Origin: Lineus longissimus
Lineage: Eukaryota; Nemertea; Pilidiophora; Heteronemertea; Lineidae
Assembly: GCF_910592395.1 (NCBI RefSeq)
Contig: NC_088312.1
Coordinates: forward strand, 2,108,001-2,172,000
Direction of reading: 5' to 3'
DNA length: 64,000 nucleotides
Positions 1 through 11,073 of the stretch are shown in pieces. The notes below the pieces were generated by a model. That model was not told the origin of the DNA. It did no database searches and worked only from the letters and a program-made list of their open reading frames with translations. Both the position numbers and the translations under genes were made by a program. The first letter of the stretch is position 1. Each line of letters begins with the position of its first letter.

Positions 1-121
1 CGAGCGCCTGCCTGGGAGTCCCCTGGACGAGATAGATGTGCAGGGGTTGTTTAGGAATGGGAAATCAACCCCCATTTACTCTGATGGTGTGGGGTTGATT
101 TGGAAACAACCAGTGCAGCAG
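1..121 (+). CDS. Partial coding exon, probably an upstream exon of the Bcl-G-like gene
   Basis: The reading frame starting at base 2 is open for 40 codons and ends at a good splice donor (CAG|GTGAGC, GT at 122-123) in phase 0. The peptide contains ERLPGSPLDEIDVQG and ends in LIWKQPVQQ. I recognise no domain. The next credible plus-strand acceptor opening a long frame (9794|9795) is also phase 0, so the two exons join without a shift, which is why I assign this one to the same gene. The alternative is that it is the last visible exon of an unrelated upstream gene. The left end is cut by the window edge. Confidence 0.5.
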
Positions 122-3100
122 GTGAGCTTGATCTCTTGTGAGATTTTGTAGAATTGTTTGAAGGATTGGTGCCCTACAGGTTTAACTTGAGTAAGAGTTT
201 TGCTGTCTGGCATTCCCCTTTGGTTGACTGTCACGTTTTGCCATTTTCACAGGCTTTCGTAGTCGGGTATGAGGTATGATGGCAATATTGATGAGTTGTC
301 CCATAAATTGAACAAGGAAAATGAAAATGTTGACAAGATAATGGTTTTTTAACTCGAAATGATCCCTATCATAAATGGATCTTGTTTGACTAACAGTAGA
401 GCTAGATTTCCTCATTCTGAGCTCTTTGAAATGTTGTCCATTATCGGAGAATATATATAGCCTGTTGTTATTGTCCGAAATTCATGGTAATCAATGAAGC
501 GCTTCCTAGAAATTCTGATGTGTGAGATGTCCGTATCAAAACACCTGTCAGTGTCACATACAAATGTACTTGTGGGTACGTCTGCAAAAAAACAACATTG
601 TCTGGTTCAGAAGATTCGTTCTATAAAAATGTTTAATCATTCAAAAATTGTTTTAAAAACTATGTGGAGCTCCTCTTATTTTAAATTCTCACTGGAAGCC
701 AAAATCGGTTGCCGATTTTTGATTTCAGGCATTCAGCAAAAAGAACTTTCTCTTTGACCATTTATACGAAAGCATTCAAAAACAGGAACGAAAGTACAGT
801 ACATGTAATTGTGATTGTGATTGGAACTAATTACTTTATGATAAGATAAAAGCACGCCAAAACTTCATGGTTTGTACAGTACCGGGTAAGTTTATTTGAT
901 TTGCTACTGTAAACTGCTTTTAATTGTCTTAGCACACATGAAAAATGGTGGTGTGAGTAATCGCACACGCTCTTGAACTTTCAGAATTACATCAGCCAGG
1001 ACTTTCTGAAAATAAATTTGAATACTTCGCAGAAACATTTGTAAACATGACATGAAGGGTTTTGATCGGAAATGAAATTGATTGCTGTGGTTTGTGCAGA
1101 CTATTCATAGATTTGGAATGTTCCTATTGTCATCTGCCCACGCTTTCAAGGCTGTGATATGAATTATTAATTTGATAAATGTGACTAAGAGCTGATTAGA
1201 TCCCATCTGTTACTGGTTGTTATTGTTTCTGTTTTAATAGTTAGTGGTCAGACCCCAAATTGGTAAGTGTTATTCCAATACATGCAAGAGGCCTTTCTTA
1301 TCTGGCCAGCTCTCTTAAGACAGAACTTTTCAGGGATGTCAAAATATAGAGACTATGATTTTTGTGCTGCTTTATGTTCTTCCTGAGCAAAGAAATATGA
1401 GTTGTGGCAACTCCTCTATCACTCTAAATCAGTGAATGTGATCGACTGATTTGCCAGTGCCAGTTTAGGCACTTATACCCTCAGCTTTGGCCACAGTTGG
1501 TGATCAGTCATCATCATAGAGGGCTTGGTGTGATTTTGGTTCGATATTACTGTGATTGAATAATTTTGGGTGCGTCAGTTTATGCAATTTAGGCGCTATG
1601 CAATAGCCTTTAGCACTGTTGGATATCGATCTTCCATCGAGACATGATTTGGTTGGTTGCGAATTTGGTAAACGATTGATCACTGTTGATTCAGATGCTA
1701 AGCGACAGCCCTTTAGGACTGTCGGCAATTGATCGCCTGCCCACACATCGTGGGTTGTCATAAATCTTATCACTTCATCAGTATTCTTCACCAATATGTC
1801 AACAAAATCCCGTCTGATGCCGTTAACATGTAATGTACCACTTCCAGCCAATTTACTATTAGACGTCAATTCCGCAAGGATTTTCAGTTTAATCTTCTGG
1901 TGATTGCATGCTTTCAGACATACATGTACATTTCCAATAGTGACCCTGAAAGATGATATGCAACTGGGCAGAAAGGAAGTTGGCCATTGTGGGCTTTCTT
2001 TGTTTGGACTTTTGTCATCGAAATGGTGGAAGAGGGCTCAAATTTGTCTGTGTTGGAACACATCAAAGGGTCAACTCTCAGGGTCAGCCATCTTGAATGT
2101 TAACCAAAGATAGCTAATCCATGCCAGCATTTGTCCCTCTTTGACTCTCTGAATCATCCATTATTGCATTAATTGCTTGCTTCGTGTTAATTAGTTGGTC
2201 ATAAACCACTCCAGACAGAATAACTCGAAAGGCTCCGTGCCCACTGTTGTCCGTTGTGGATTGGAAATACTTCCAAGTTGTCATATTCTGCTGTCATTTG
2301 TATCTAGAAGAGTGCATTTAGTAGCTCTTCTAGATCTTCAAGTGTGTCATTGCTAGAAAGACCTGAATCACTGAGTTTGGAAAGCTACAGATCAATAGTC
2401 TGCCTACTGAAGAGGCGGGGGGGGGGGGGCTGACACCTCTATGATTTGAGGTGTTGGTTGATTGACGATTTGCGTTGACAACAAACTGAAATACAGACAG
2501 AATAAGTGAGTTTATGAGACAACAGTGAATTGCTGGCTGCCGGGCGGTCGGTGATGTCATCCCATTCGTTCAGCAATTGTTTGACTGGCATCCAGACTTA
2601 TCAGGCCACTTCATACGATACATATATTGACTTACTCCCTTATGGAAACACTCAGTAAGGTTGGAGTCTTGTTGTATGCCCTGTTAGCGAGATGATGTGT
2701 TTGATGAGGCTGTGAGAGTGAAGCAGTAGAAACATCAGCACGGACACCTCTGAGGTCCCATGTTCACTGCCCAGTCAGTCCCACTACTCTCCTGACAGAG
2801 TTTCCTCTGGTATACTCAATCCTGTTGGATTGATTCTGGCAGCTAAGAGGGTGATGTCATCCATTGTAATGTTGGTTGATTGCCAGAGCAGCGTGATCAT
2901 GGCACAGGTGTGACATCAGGATATAGGATTTGTGTCTTGAGGAGCACATTCCTGTGTGATAATATCAACATGTCATGCCAATTGGTGGTCTGTGTTGTAG
3001 TTGTTTCAGTTTAAACGGAAGTGTTCTCTTTGATGGCATGCCTGGGACAAAAGGAGTAGGAAATACCCATTCATGACTGAAAAACACAAAGCATACCAGC

Positions 3101-5883
3101 CGGCTCCATCATTGTCTCTCCGTGTTATTCTGTGTGAAACTGACCTCCCTGATTGGCATTAAGTTGTTCTCCTTGGACATACCAAGTTATGACGAGGGTT
3201 GTGGCTAATGAGATGATGTCATCCACTTGGTATTCATAGGTTGTACATGATCTTTTAACAAGGGCTATCACAAATCAAAAAGGTGATTACAATTCATAGA
3301 GTTGGATAATGACTCTATATGTTGGATGGGTTAAGGGATGTTGCAGTTATGGGCAATACTTGGTAGGTATAATAGTGTGACATCTATTTTGTTTAGATTT
3401 CCTCAAAATGCTCCATTTATTCTCATTGTGACCTATTCTCTTTACAATTGCTGTGAATTTCGATGTCAGTTTGTTGTTTACACCAATACTTAGAACTTGC
3501 ATGTAATTCCAAGGAATAAGGGTCAAAGTTCGAACTGTGCCTCTACGGAAGTAAACATAAACATTCAATTTTTGACACTGATGAGCAAGGTCTAAGAAAG
3601 CTTGCCAAAACTAGAGAATTGGTTGTGGTTTTTTTGGCATTATGGATATCCTAATGATCGAGAGTAGAAGGGCACTAGATAAGGTCTATTGGTATCAACC
3701 AGATGTGAGTATTTTTGTCAACTGCAAAATATTTGCGTCCCATCATTTTTTTTTAATTTCAAAAAATTTCGGGAAAAAATTTAATTTTCACAATCTATGT
3801 CATTGTCACAAATAGCAGATTACAAAATTTCTCCGTTTTTCGAATGAAATTTTTTTGTGATTTTAATTTTTCACATATTGAGGTTTGAATGCCTTGGTTT
3901 GAATGCTGAAAAATGAAGTGGTTTACAGTTTTCAGTCGCCACATGACCTGAGGTACTTAGCCATCTGTACATTGTAATTCATGCGTGCCCCCTTCCACCA
4001 CCACATGACATGTGCATCGACATGATATTGAGTGGCCGTGGACTGATTAGACTCGTCTATTGATCTCGATCGATGCGGCTTGATTGGAAATGGAATATAA
4101 ATGGGCTTTACATGTATGTGTCCTGCACAAATTACATACGGTTTGACCATATTATGATGATGAAATACACTATTGATCGAGTTTGCGTGAATGGCGTGCG
4201 ACGACAAGATTGTCATGTTTGTTTAATGGAATAATGATACTTTGGTGACATTTAAAGATGGGAGTGTTACTGAGAAAGATTTTGTCTGAAATATGACTTT
4301 TCTTTCGATTTCTCCAATCTAAATTTTTCAAGAAACTGCATCCAAAACTAATACTAATGAAAAGGTTATTCAACTTTAAAAGTAGCACGACACCCTGTAG
4401 TGCAGCTATAGGTATCATATGCTTCTCTCGTGCATAGTCACCTGTCAGAACCCTTGAACCCAGATCTGTCCGTGACTTGCGAGATTTAGAGGTTACTTGA
4501 ATGTCAGGCTCACCAGCAATGAGTACTTCCGCACACAGTATTGTTCCTGTTTTCCATTAGAGAACTAACTGACTAGTGACTAACATATTCTTACCCCCAT
4601 CTGCTGAAGAATGAGTCCGATTTCAGGTGAAGAACTTGAGAATAATAAGCTGTTCATGATAATTCAGGTGTTTCTCTTCCTTGAAGTAGGCCTATCTGTT
4701 ATGATTATATGCGCATATAGTAGGCAACTAGGCATTGTTCTGAAGCCGGAGGTTCAAAAAGTATATGTACTTCATCAGTTCATATCCTGCTAACAGAGGT
4801 GGAGTTGATAACAACCTTATAGTAAGTGACATCCCGCAGCTGAAAGCAGTTTTTCACGTTAGTCCCTGGCCACCTGGCCTTGTCTTGAGCACGTGGCGCT
4901 GGCAATGGAGTTGTCTTGCAGATTGGAGGGGTCGAACTCAGCATGCATGAACCGTGGTCAGCTTTTACATGTAACTCTCAAAATGAAGTAAGCTGACCCC
5001 AAGCTATTCATTGGTTACATAACAAGCAATGATTATCGAACAAGAGTTCAATCCGCCAACCTCATGTTGCAAAAAGTAACGCCCACATAGCAATGACCTG
5101 TTGACCTAAAACACTCTCTGGACAGACCATATCAATCAGTATGTCTGTTGGCATTACCAAGTATCTGGAGCATTGTTGAAATCCACTTCAATAATATTGT
5201 TTGATCAGTCCCAAGCGGTCCTTTAGAGGGGTTTCTTTTCATATCGTAATAAAAAATAACCGATATAGCATGACCCGAGTTGCTCTCCAGCTGAACTCCT
5301 CACCCTCGGCCAGGTAATGTTACATAACCGATCAATAGGAAAGTTAGCATTGGATATTGTTGGCCTTTCTAGCTGGTCAGGGTGTCATGAGCAGTCATAT
5401 TCTGATCAGTCCAGAATATTTCTTTCGAGATATTTTCAGGGAATTGGAAATTCAGGCTATTGGATGATATCATTATCAAATTTTATCGAGATTTTATTCG
5501 TCTGATTTGACAAAGTGTGAAATTTGGCATTCTTGATTAAGAAGGCAAACTTGCTCCATCATGGGTGTGGCTTATATTGTTCCAGAGAGGGTAAGTGATT
5601 TCTGTGTATTTGGTGTAAGTTGCAGATACATGTAGCTAAACTCTTGAGGTGGTGGGTTCAACTTGCAGTCAAGTGCCGACTTCTGAGGGCTTAAGTGGCT
5701 GATGCTCTGATGGATACCAAGTAGGGATAATAGTACTGTAAGCTACTGGTGGCCTCAAACTGGCAAAACCCATTCAAACTGAAAAGGCAATCCCAACAAA
5801 CAATCCCTTCCCACCTCCCCCTTCCTATCATTGTGAGGATTGTGAAACATTGATGTTTGTATGGATGATCCCTCATACATGTA

Positions 5884-6080
5884 ATATGTGACCCGCCATA
5901 ACGAAACAAGTCGCATGCCGCTCCGAGTTTGACTGGTTGAGACACACTGGTTGTTCATTTCACTGTTGTCTGCCTTTTGTGACATCTGAGTACATCAATT
6001 TCTTCTATTATGTCCTGGTGTCATTTGAGGCTCATCTTCTGTGCGACATGCGACTCATTTTGTCGTGGTGGGTCACATAT
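5884..6080. mobile_element. MITE-like inverted-repeat element, family A, complete copy
   Basis: The ends form imperfect terminal inverted repeats of about 35 bp. The left end reads ATATGTGACCCGCC and the complement of the right end reads ATATGTGACCCACC; both continue into a shared GTCGCATG block. There is no coding capacity. A second, truncated copy lies at about 41513-41650 and matches the right-hand two thirds in opposite orientation, which shows this is a dispersed family. Sited in the gene 1 intron. The superfamily is not determined. Confidence 0.75.
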
Positions 6081-7449
6081 GACAGTCTCAGTAATTTGAA
6101 TGATGTTCTTCTTCTTCTTCATCTGTGTTTGATGTTGGTCAATATCCTCTCAAATCTGTGGCAGTCACAAAGGCGGTGGTGTTGGCAAGTCCATCCGGCA
6201 ATCCCCACACCGTCCCTGTGGCCACGTCTTACTCTTTAAATTCATTGGGCTGAGAAGTTTGGTTGGCTTGAAAGAGAAACGAAACGAAATCTTAAGAAAT
6301 GAAACTCATTTCATAGTGTGATATAGAATGTGCACTTGGTCGCATACTCACTTGGTTTGAAACCAGTAGACCATGTCCTGACTTGGCCTCTCTTTCCTCA
6401 ATAGATCATGTCCTTTCTATTGATCTCATGAAAATATAATGGGGTATACGGGTTTGTTGTTATGTTAAATGAAACATGGACCTGACCCACGCTTGGATGA
6501 CGCTTTATGCTACTGCGTGGGAACTCTTACATAATTTGTGGGTGTTGGGACTAAATGCCATTTTGGTGACGCATCAGGTATGAGGCACATTTGGTTGCTT
6601 CATTTGGATTATTAGCTGGCAACTTGGCTGAGTTCCAGCCTCTGGTTGTCCTTTGGGAAAGACGAAACAAGTTTATGCATGTAAGTGTAAGTCTCCTACG
6701 TGTTGGCAAGTTCGCAATAACCTTATGGCTTTATATCATGAGCTTAGATTTACACTTTTGTGTGTTTTCTGTAGGTTTTGCGTAGACTGATCCATCGCTA
6801 ATAAATCTGTTGATTCTGATATCATAATCACGCGCCTATGACCTATCCGGGAAGTCATGATCTAGTGGAAAACTGCATTACCAGGTATATCCTTCAATCC
6901 ATTGAGAGAACATTGGGACTCCAATCAATCTTTAAATCATGTTAGTAGATTTGATAACCTTGTCATAATGGCTCGGGGAAAAAATCCACTTTAATAATCA
7001 ATGAATGTCTCAGCATTTCCATTTATGGTGATATTCTTGTACATCTTGCCCTATACAGCGATACTTTTCTTTGTAACGTCACATTGAAAGTTAGTCCATG
7101 TGATTATGATTGTGGTTAATTATCAATACATACAAGATATATTGATTAAAAGGGTAATTAGTTGGAAGTTTTGGGGGAAATCCAGTCTATTGCCTTATAT
7201 CCGCTTGTTTCAAAATGTTGAGAGGAAAAGGTTTTGGATCGGTGGATATGATGTACAATACTGAGTAGGCTAATTACATTGTGTCATTCATGCAAAGAAA
7301 AAAGTTTAACAATAGGCCTGTGATGCTTTTCAACTCATTCAACATCTGCTCACTGATCATGTTTATTTTGGTAGAGGGATCCACCCATAATTGTTTGTAG
7401 TGCAACTGTCTTGCAACACCTTCCTTGTTGGTAGTCATTGAGAACAGTA

Positions 7450-8063
7450 GGCCTTTTTACACGGTGCTGGTTCAAGACAACCCTCCTGAACCGTCACGAG
7501 GCGTGTTCGGTTCAGGACGGTTCATTTCGCTTTTACACGGGGACGGTTCGACGATCTGGCCTCGATCCGGCTCCAGGCCGGTTCGTCACTAACATCGTCA
7601 ATTGGTGGCGCTGATCAATCCTGCTGGCGGTGGAGCTACGAAAATATCACAACAACAAATAATGCAAAATGGTTTACGATGGCGCCGGTGAGATGCAGAG
7701 TTTTTGCTTTGGTACACAGCATTTGTATGGAAAGAAAGCTCTTGCGCTCGATAAATTGAAGATTTCACAGCAGTTTCTTTCCGCGGAAAATTTCATGCCA
7801 GGAACACGGCAGCTATTCCCGCGAATGACGTCACGCGAGTACCGTGCGCAAACCGGCTCGGAGCCGGTTCGCTTTTACACGCATAAATAAACCCTCCTCC
7901 ACCGGCCTACACCGGCCTGCACCGACCCGAGACCGGCGATCGGAACCCGCCTCGGACCAGGAGGGTTCTGGACGGTAGGTTCGCTTTTACACGAGGGAAA
8001 ATAAACCGGCTGGTACCTGAACTAGTCTCGATCCGGCTTGAACCCGCACCGTGTAAAAACGCC
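7450..8063. mobile_element. Non-autonomous DNA transposon with 27-bp TIRs, family B
   Basis: The first 27 bases (GGCCTTTTTACACGGTGC...) and the complement of the last 27 (GGCGTTTTTACACGGTGC...) differ at about two positions. The element is flanked by TA on both sides (7448-7449 and 8064-8065), a candidate 2-bp target duplication. Inside, the word CGCTTTTACACG recurs at least three times, and the sequence is GC-richer than its surroundings. No transposase is recognisable; the 73-codon frame at 7669-7890 looks accidental. Sited in the gene 1 intron. Confidence 0.75.
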
Positions 8064-9120
8064 TAATGTGATCATCAGTGGGTCGGGCATGTGATACTCA
8101 GGTAAACAACTGGATTGGCTATCAATCCCTTTGACACCTGACCAATTTAAAATGAGTTTATTGGAAAGAGCCAGGTGGGTTGGATTGAGCTACTCAAAGT
8201 CACCTAAAGATAGGCACTTTGACCTCATAGCTCCTTCCTTTAAACCTGGCCCTCGAAACAGGTGCTATGCACAAAAACATTTTCTGTCCTGGTATTGCAC
8301 AATTTGGTGCTGTAAGATAATAATCGTTGGAGCTGTATCTTTGATGTCATATCAACCACAACCCGTCCATATATGGTAATGTCCGGACCTCTGCTACTTT
8401 CAATCAGAACCTTGCGTAACTTCACCATGAGTGCATGAAATATGTTGCGACCTTCTACATGTCACCAACTAAAACCTGTGATTCATTGCCCTGTTTTCAT
8501 CTTTTTTTTCCTGGTCAGGGCTAAGCCTAAGTTCTTGTTGACGACTGCCAAAAAAGGAAAGGTTTAAACAATGAAATGATTTGTAAAGCCTATATTTGAC
8601 CAAAACCAATGTGCATTGGCCCACATGTATTCATAAAGCTTACCATAGTAAGCCTCATCCACCGTGTGTAATGACTGTATGGGTTTTCCCAACCTGCCCT
8701 AGTTATATTTCACGCCTTAATCCACAGTATGATTGATCAAATCTATTGATAGTTCTCGCAAAATGACAATGGCATCGACCAAAGGTAGCCGTTATCAACG
8801 TGTAAACAATTCCAACGTGGATCCTCAGAACTGTTGTGGGTTTTCCACTTTGTAGTTCATTATCATGTGGTGACGTCAGAACTCAGATAAGCCTACAGTT
8901 ATAATAGGCCTGTGTGACCTGCTGCGAGGTAATTCTATAGCTCTCGTTCCACCGTCAACATGGTTTGCCAAGTGGTGAGTAGGCCAATGCTTTGATCATC
9001 CAATACATTACAATACTCTCAATATCACTGTGTGTGTTGGAGTAACATTTTGACTTTGATGGACCAAATTTAAATTTAAATCTTAAAACGAAATAGAACT
9101 TTAACATGGGTACTGTTCTA

Positions 9121-9440
9121 TTTTACATTTCTCTCAGTCTGGTGTGAAATCAAAGATATTGTTAAGTCTTACATTTACTAGTCAAGGGTCTATCAGTGTG
9201 GTGTTTCAAAATCAAGAGATGTTCTAAAGTTTTGTATTGACTAATTTTAATAGTAGTCAAGAGGTCCCTCAATGTTGACTAATTTTAATAGTAGTCAAGA
9301 GGTCCCTCAATGTTGTGTTCAATCAAAGATATCTGAAGTGAAAGTCTTTTGTTTTCTAGTCATTTGGTCTCTCATTGTGGTGTTCAAAGATGTTGGAAAG
9401 TCTTTCGTTTTATCGTCATGAGGTCTCTCAATATGGTGTA
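9121..9440. repeat. Degenerate tandem array with an exact 38-bp duplication
   Basis: Phrases such as AGTCAAGGGTC/AGTCAAGAGGTC, CTCAATGTTG and GATGTT/GATATT recur about every 80 bases. The clearest part is a perfect 38-bp tandem duplication at 9237-9274 and 9275-9312. Located about 350 bp upstream of the acceptor of the large gene 1 exon. Confidence 0.7.
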
Positions 9441-9794
9441 CAGTGTGAATTCGAGAGCATAATTATAATTACAATATGGCTGGTGTTGAACTATGTTGAA
9501 TTTATCACACTAAATTATGATATCATTGTCCGACTGTTGATCCAGGCCAGTTCATGCTTTAACTTCAAGTAAGGGACGAGACATTCAATATACCGGTACT
9601 TCATAATTTATCTCCAGTACAATCTACTAAATCTAAAATACTATGTTGTCAGTATTAATGTTACATGTAATTCTATAGTTCAGTTTTGGTTTCAGATGAC
9701 CGATCATGTTTCACTGTCCTATATTGTACCGTAAAAATGCCAGGTTTCTTTTCTGAATTTCAACAAATTTTTTTGCATTGTTCATATCTTTCAG

Positions 9795-11073
9795 GAAACA
9801 ACAGCGCCGATCTTTCTAAAACCTGGAAGTGTACAACCAAACACATCGAACGGTGACGTCAAGATGCCGGAGACAAAAGATGACGATTCGGATGAAGATA
9901 GGGATTTCATTACCAAGAGCCTGCCAGCAATACGAGAGGAGGCAAAGCTGGTCCTGGAGAAGTTCTTGAAACGTAGCCTCAGTCAGAATGACGCATCACC
10001 AATGCGTCAAGTCCTGCATGAGCCACAGTTAGAGGTCATCACAGAAGATAAGACTGTAGTGTCAGAAAATGGGACACATCATTCAACGTCGCTTGGTGCT
10101 AAACCAAAAAAGAAAACTGTGCAATCGAAAAATGGTGCTCTTAAAGTGCGTCCCTCATTCGACCGCAGTGACAGTTACATGGCTGCTGCCAAACGATCTG
10201 TCATCGACTCAATTCAGAAACATGGGCAGCGGGGCGCGGATCAAGAATGGAAGCCTCAGGCACGAAATAAAGCGAATACTGTATCATCTGCTGATTATAA
10301 AGACAATACTAAGCGCTCCAGTGGGATGAAATACCCTCGGCGGGCATCGAGTAATAAAGCAGAAGGCGAGACGCCAACACCTCCCACTATTGCGATGATG
10401 AGCACCATCTCAACGACAACAGTAGATCGGAAAGACTCGTGGTCATCCCGCCATGACTCAAGCAGTGACGATGATGAGGACAGTTTCAAAAAGCGGAAGA
10501 AGAAAAATGTGTTCACCCGCGCGAAGGAGCGATTACGAATGAGTTTCAGGAAGCGGGAATTGAATGCACGAGAAAAATTTCTACGAAAAGAATCGAAACG
10601 AGCGTCACCAAAACATCAACCTGCACCCCAAGGGGGAGCCGCGCCTGTGATAAACATTCATAAAGCTACTCCTTCTCCAGATAAATCTAGTAGTAGCAGC
10701 CTGCCAAACAGTTCGCCCTCCACGGGAGACATTTTGGACAGTATTACTCATCCAACACCAAGCTCCCGTGGCTCTTACGACAAAACTAGCTCCAATGGAT
10801 TTGAGTTTAAGCAATCTGGGAGTCGAGACTGTAGCGAGGGGCGCCACACCCCAACCACCCCTAGTCCAAGTGGTTCAAAGAAGTTCAAAGTGAAAACAGG
10901 ATCTCAAACCCCAACTACACCTAGTCCGAGTAGTTCCAAGAAATTCAGGGTTAAAACTGGATCTGATAGCTCAAGGCATTCCACAAGAGGAGTAGAGAGT
11001 GAAGAGTCAAAAAACTCTCTGTGGCAATGGTTGAGGAACTCAAAATTAGGGGTCAAAAGGAGGTCTTCAAAAG
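9795..11073 (+). CDS. Gene 1 large exon: BH4-like helix, basic region, TPTTPSPS repeats
   Basis: Phase 0 acceptor, phase 1 donor (AAAG|GTGAGT). In order it holds a 23-residue lead-in, an acidic stretch (KDDDSDEDRD), the BH4-like helix, a long Ser-rich spacer, a highly basic block (KKRKKK near 10490, then FTRAKERLRMSFRKRE) that could act as a nuclear signal or bind acidic partners, and two copies of a 20-residue repeat at 10848-10967. The frame is open for 426 codons, by far the longest coding stretch in the window. Confidence 0.9.

Larger units (their letters stand above)
122..9794 (+). other. Long intron (inferred) of the Bcl-G-like gene
   Basis: No convincing exon was found on either strand. 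The stretch is AT-rich and noncoding. It holds a 13-base G run at 2417-2429, an inverted-repeat element at 5884-6080, a 614-bp TIR element at 7450-8063, and a degenerate tandem array at about 9121-9440. Open frames such as 1504-1869 on the minus strand lack homology and splice context. The acceptor at the end is TCTTTCAG at 9787-9794, preceded by a T-rich stretch. Confidence 0.5.

Noticed and set aside
1504-1869. 121-codon minus-strand frame in the gene 1 intron
   Set aside because: No domain, no splice signals and no similarity that I recognise; AT-rich background frames of this size are expected by chance.
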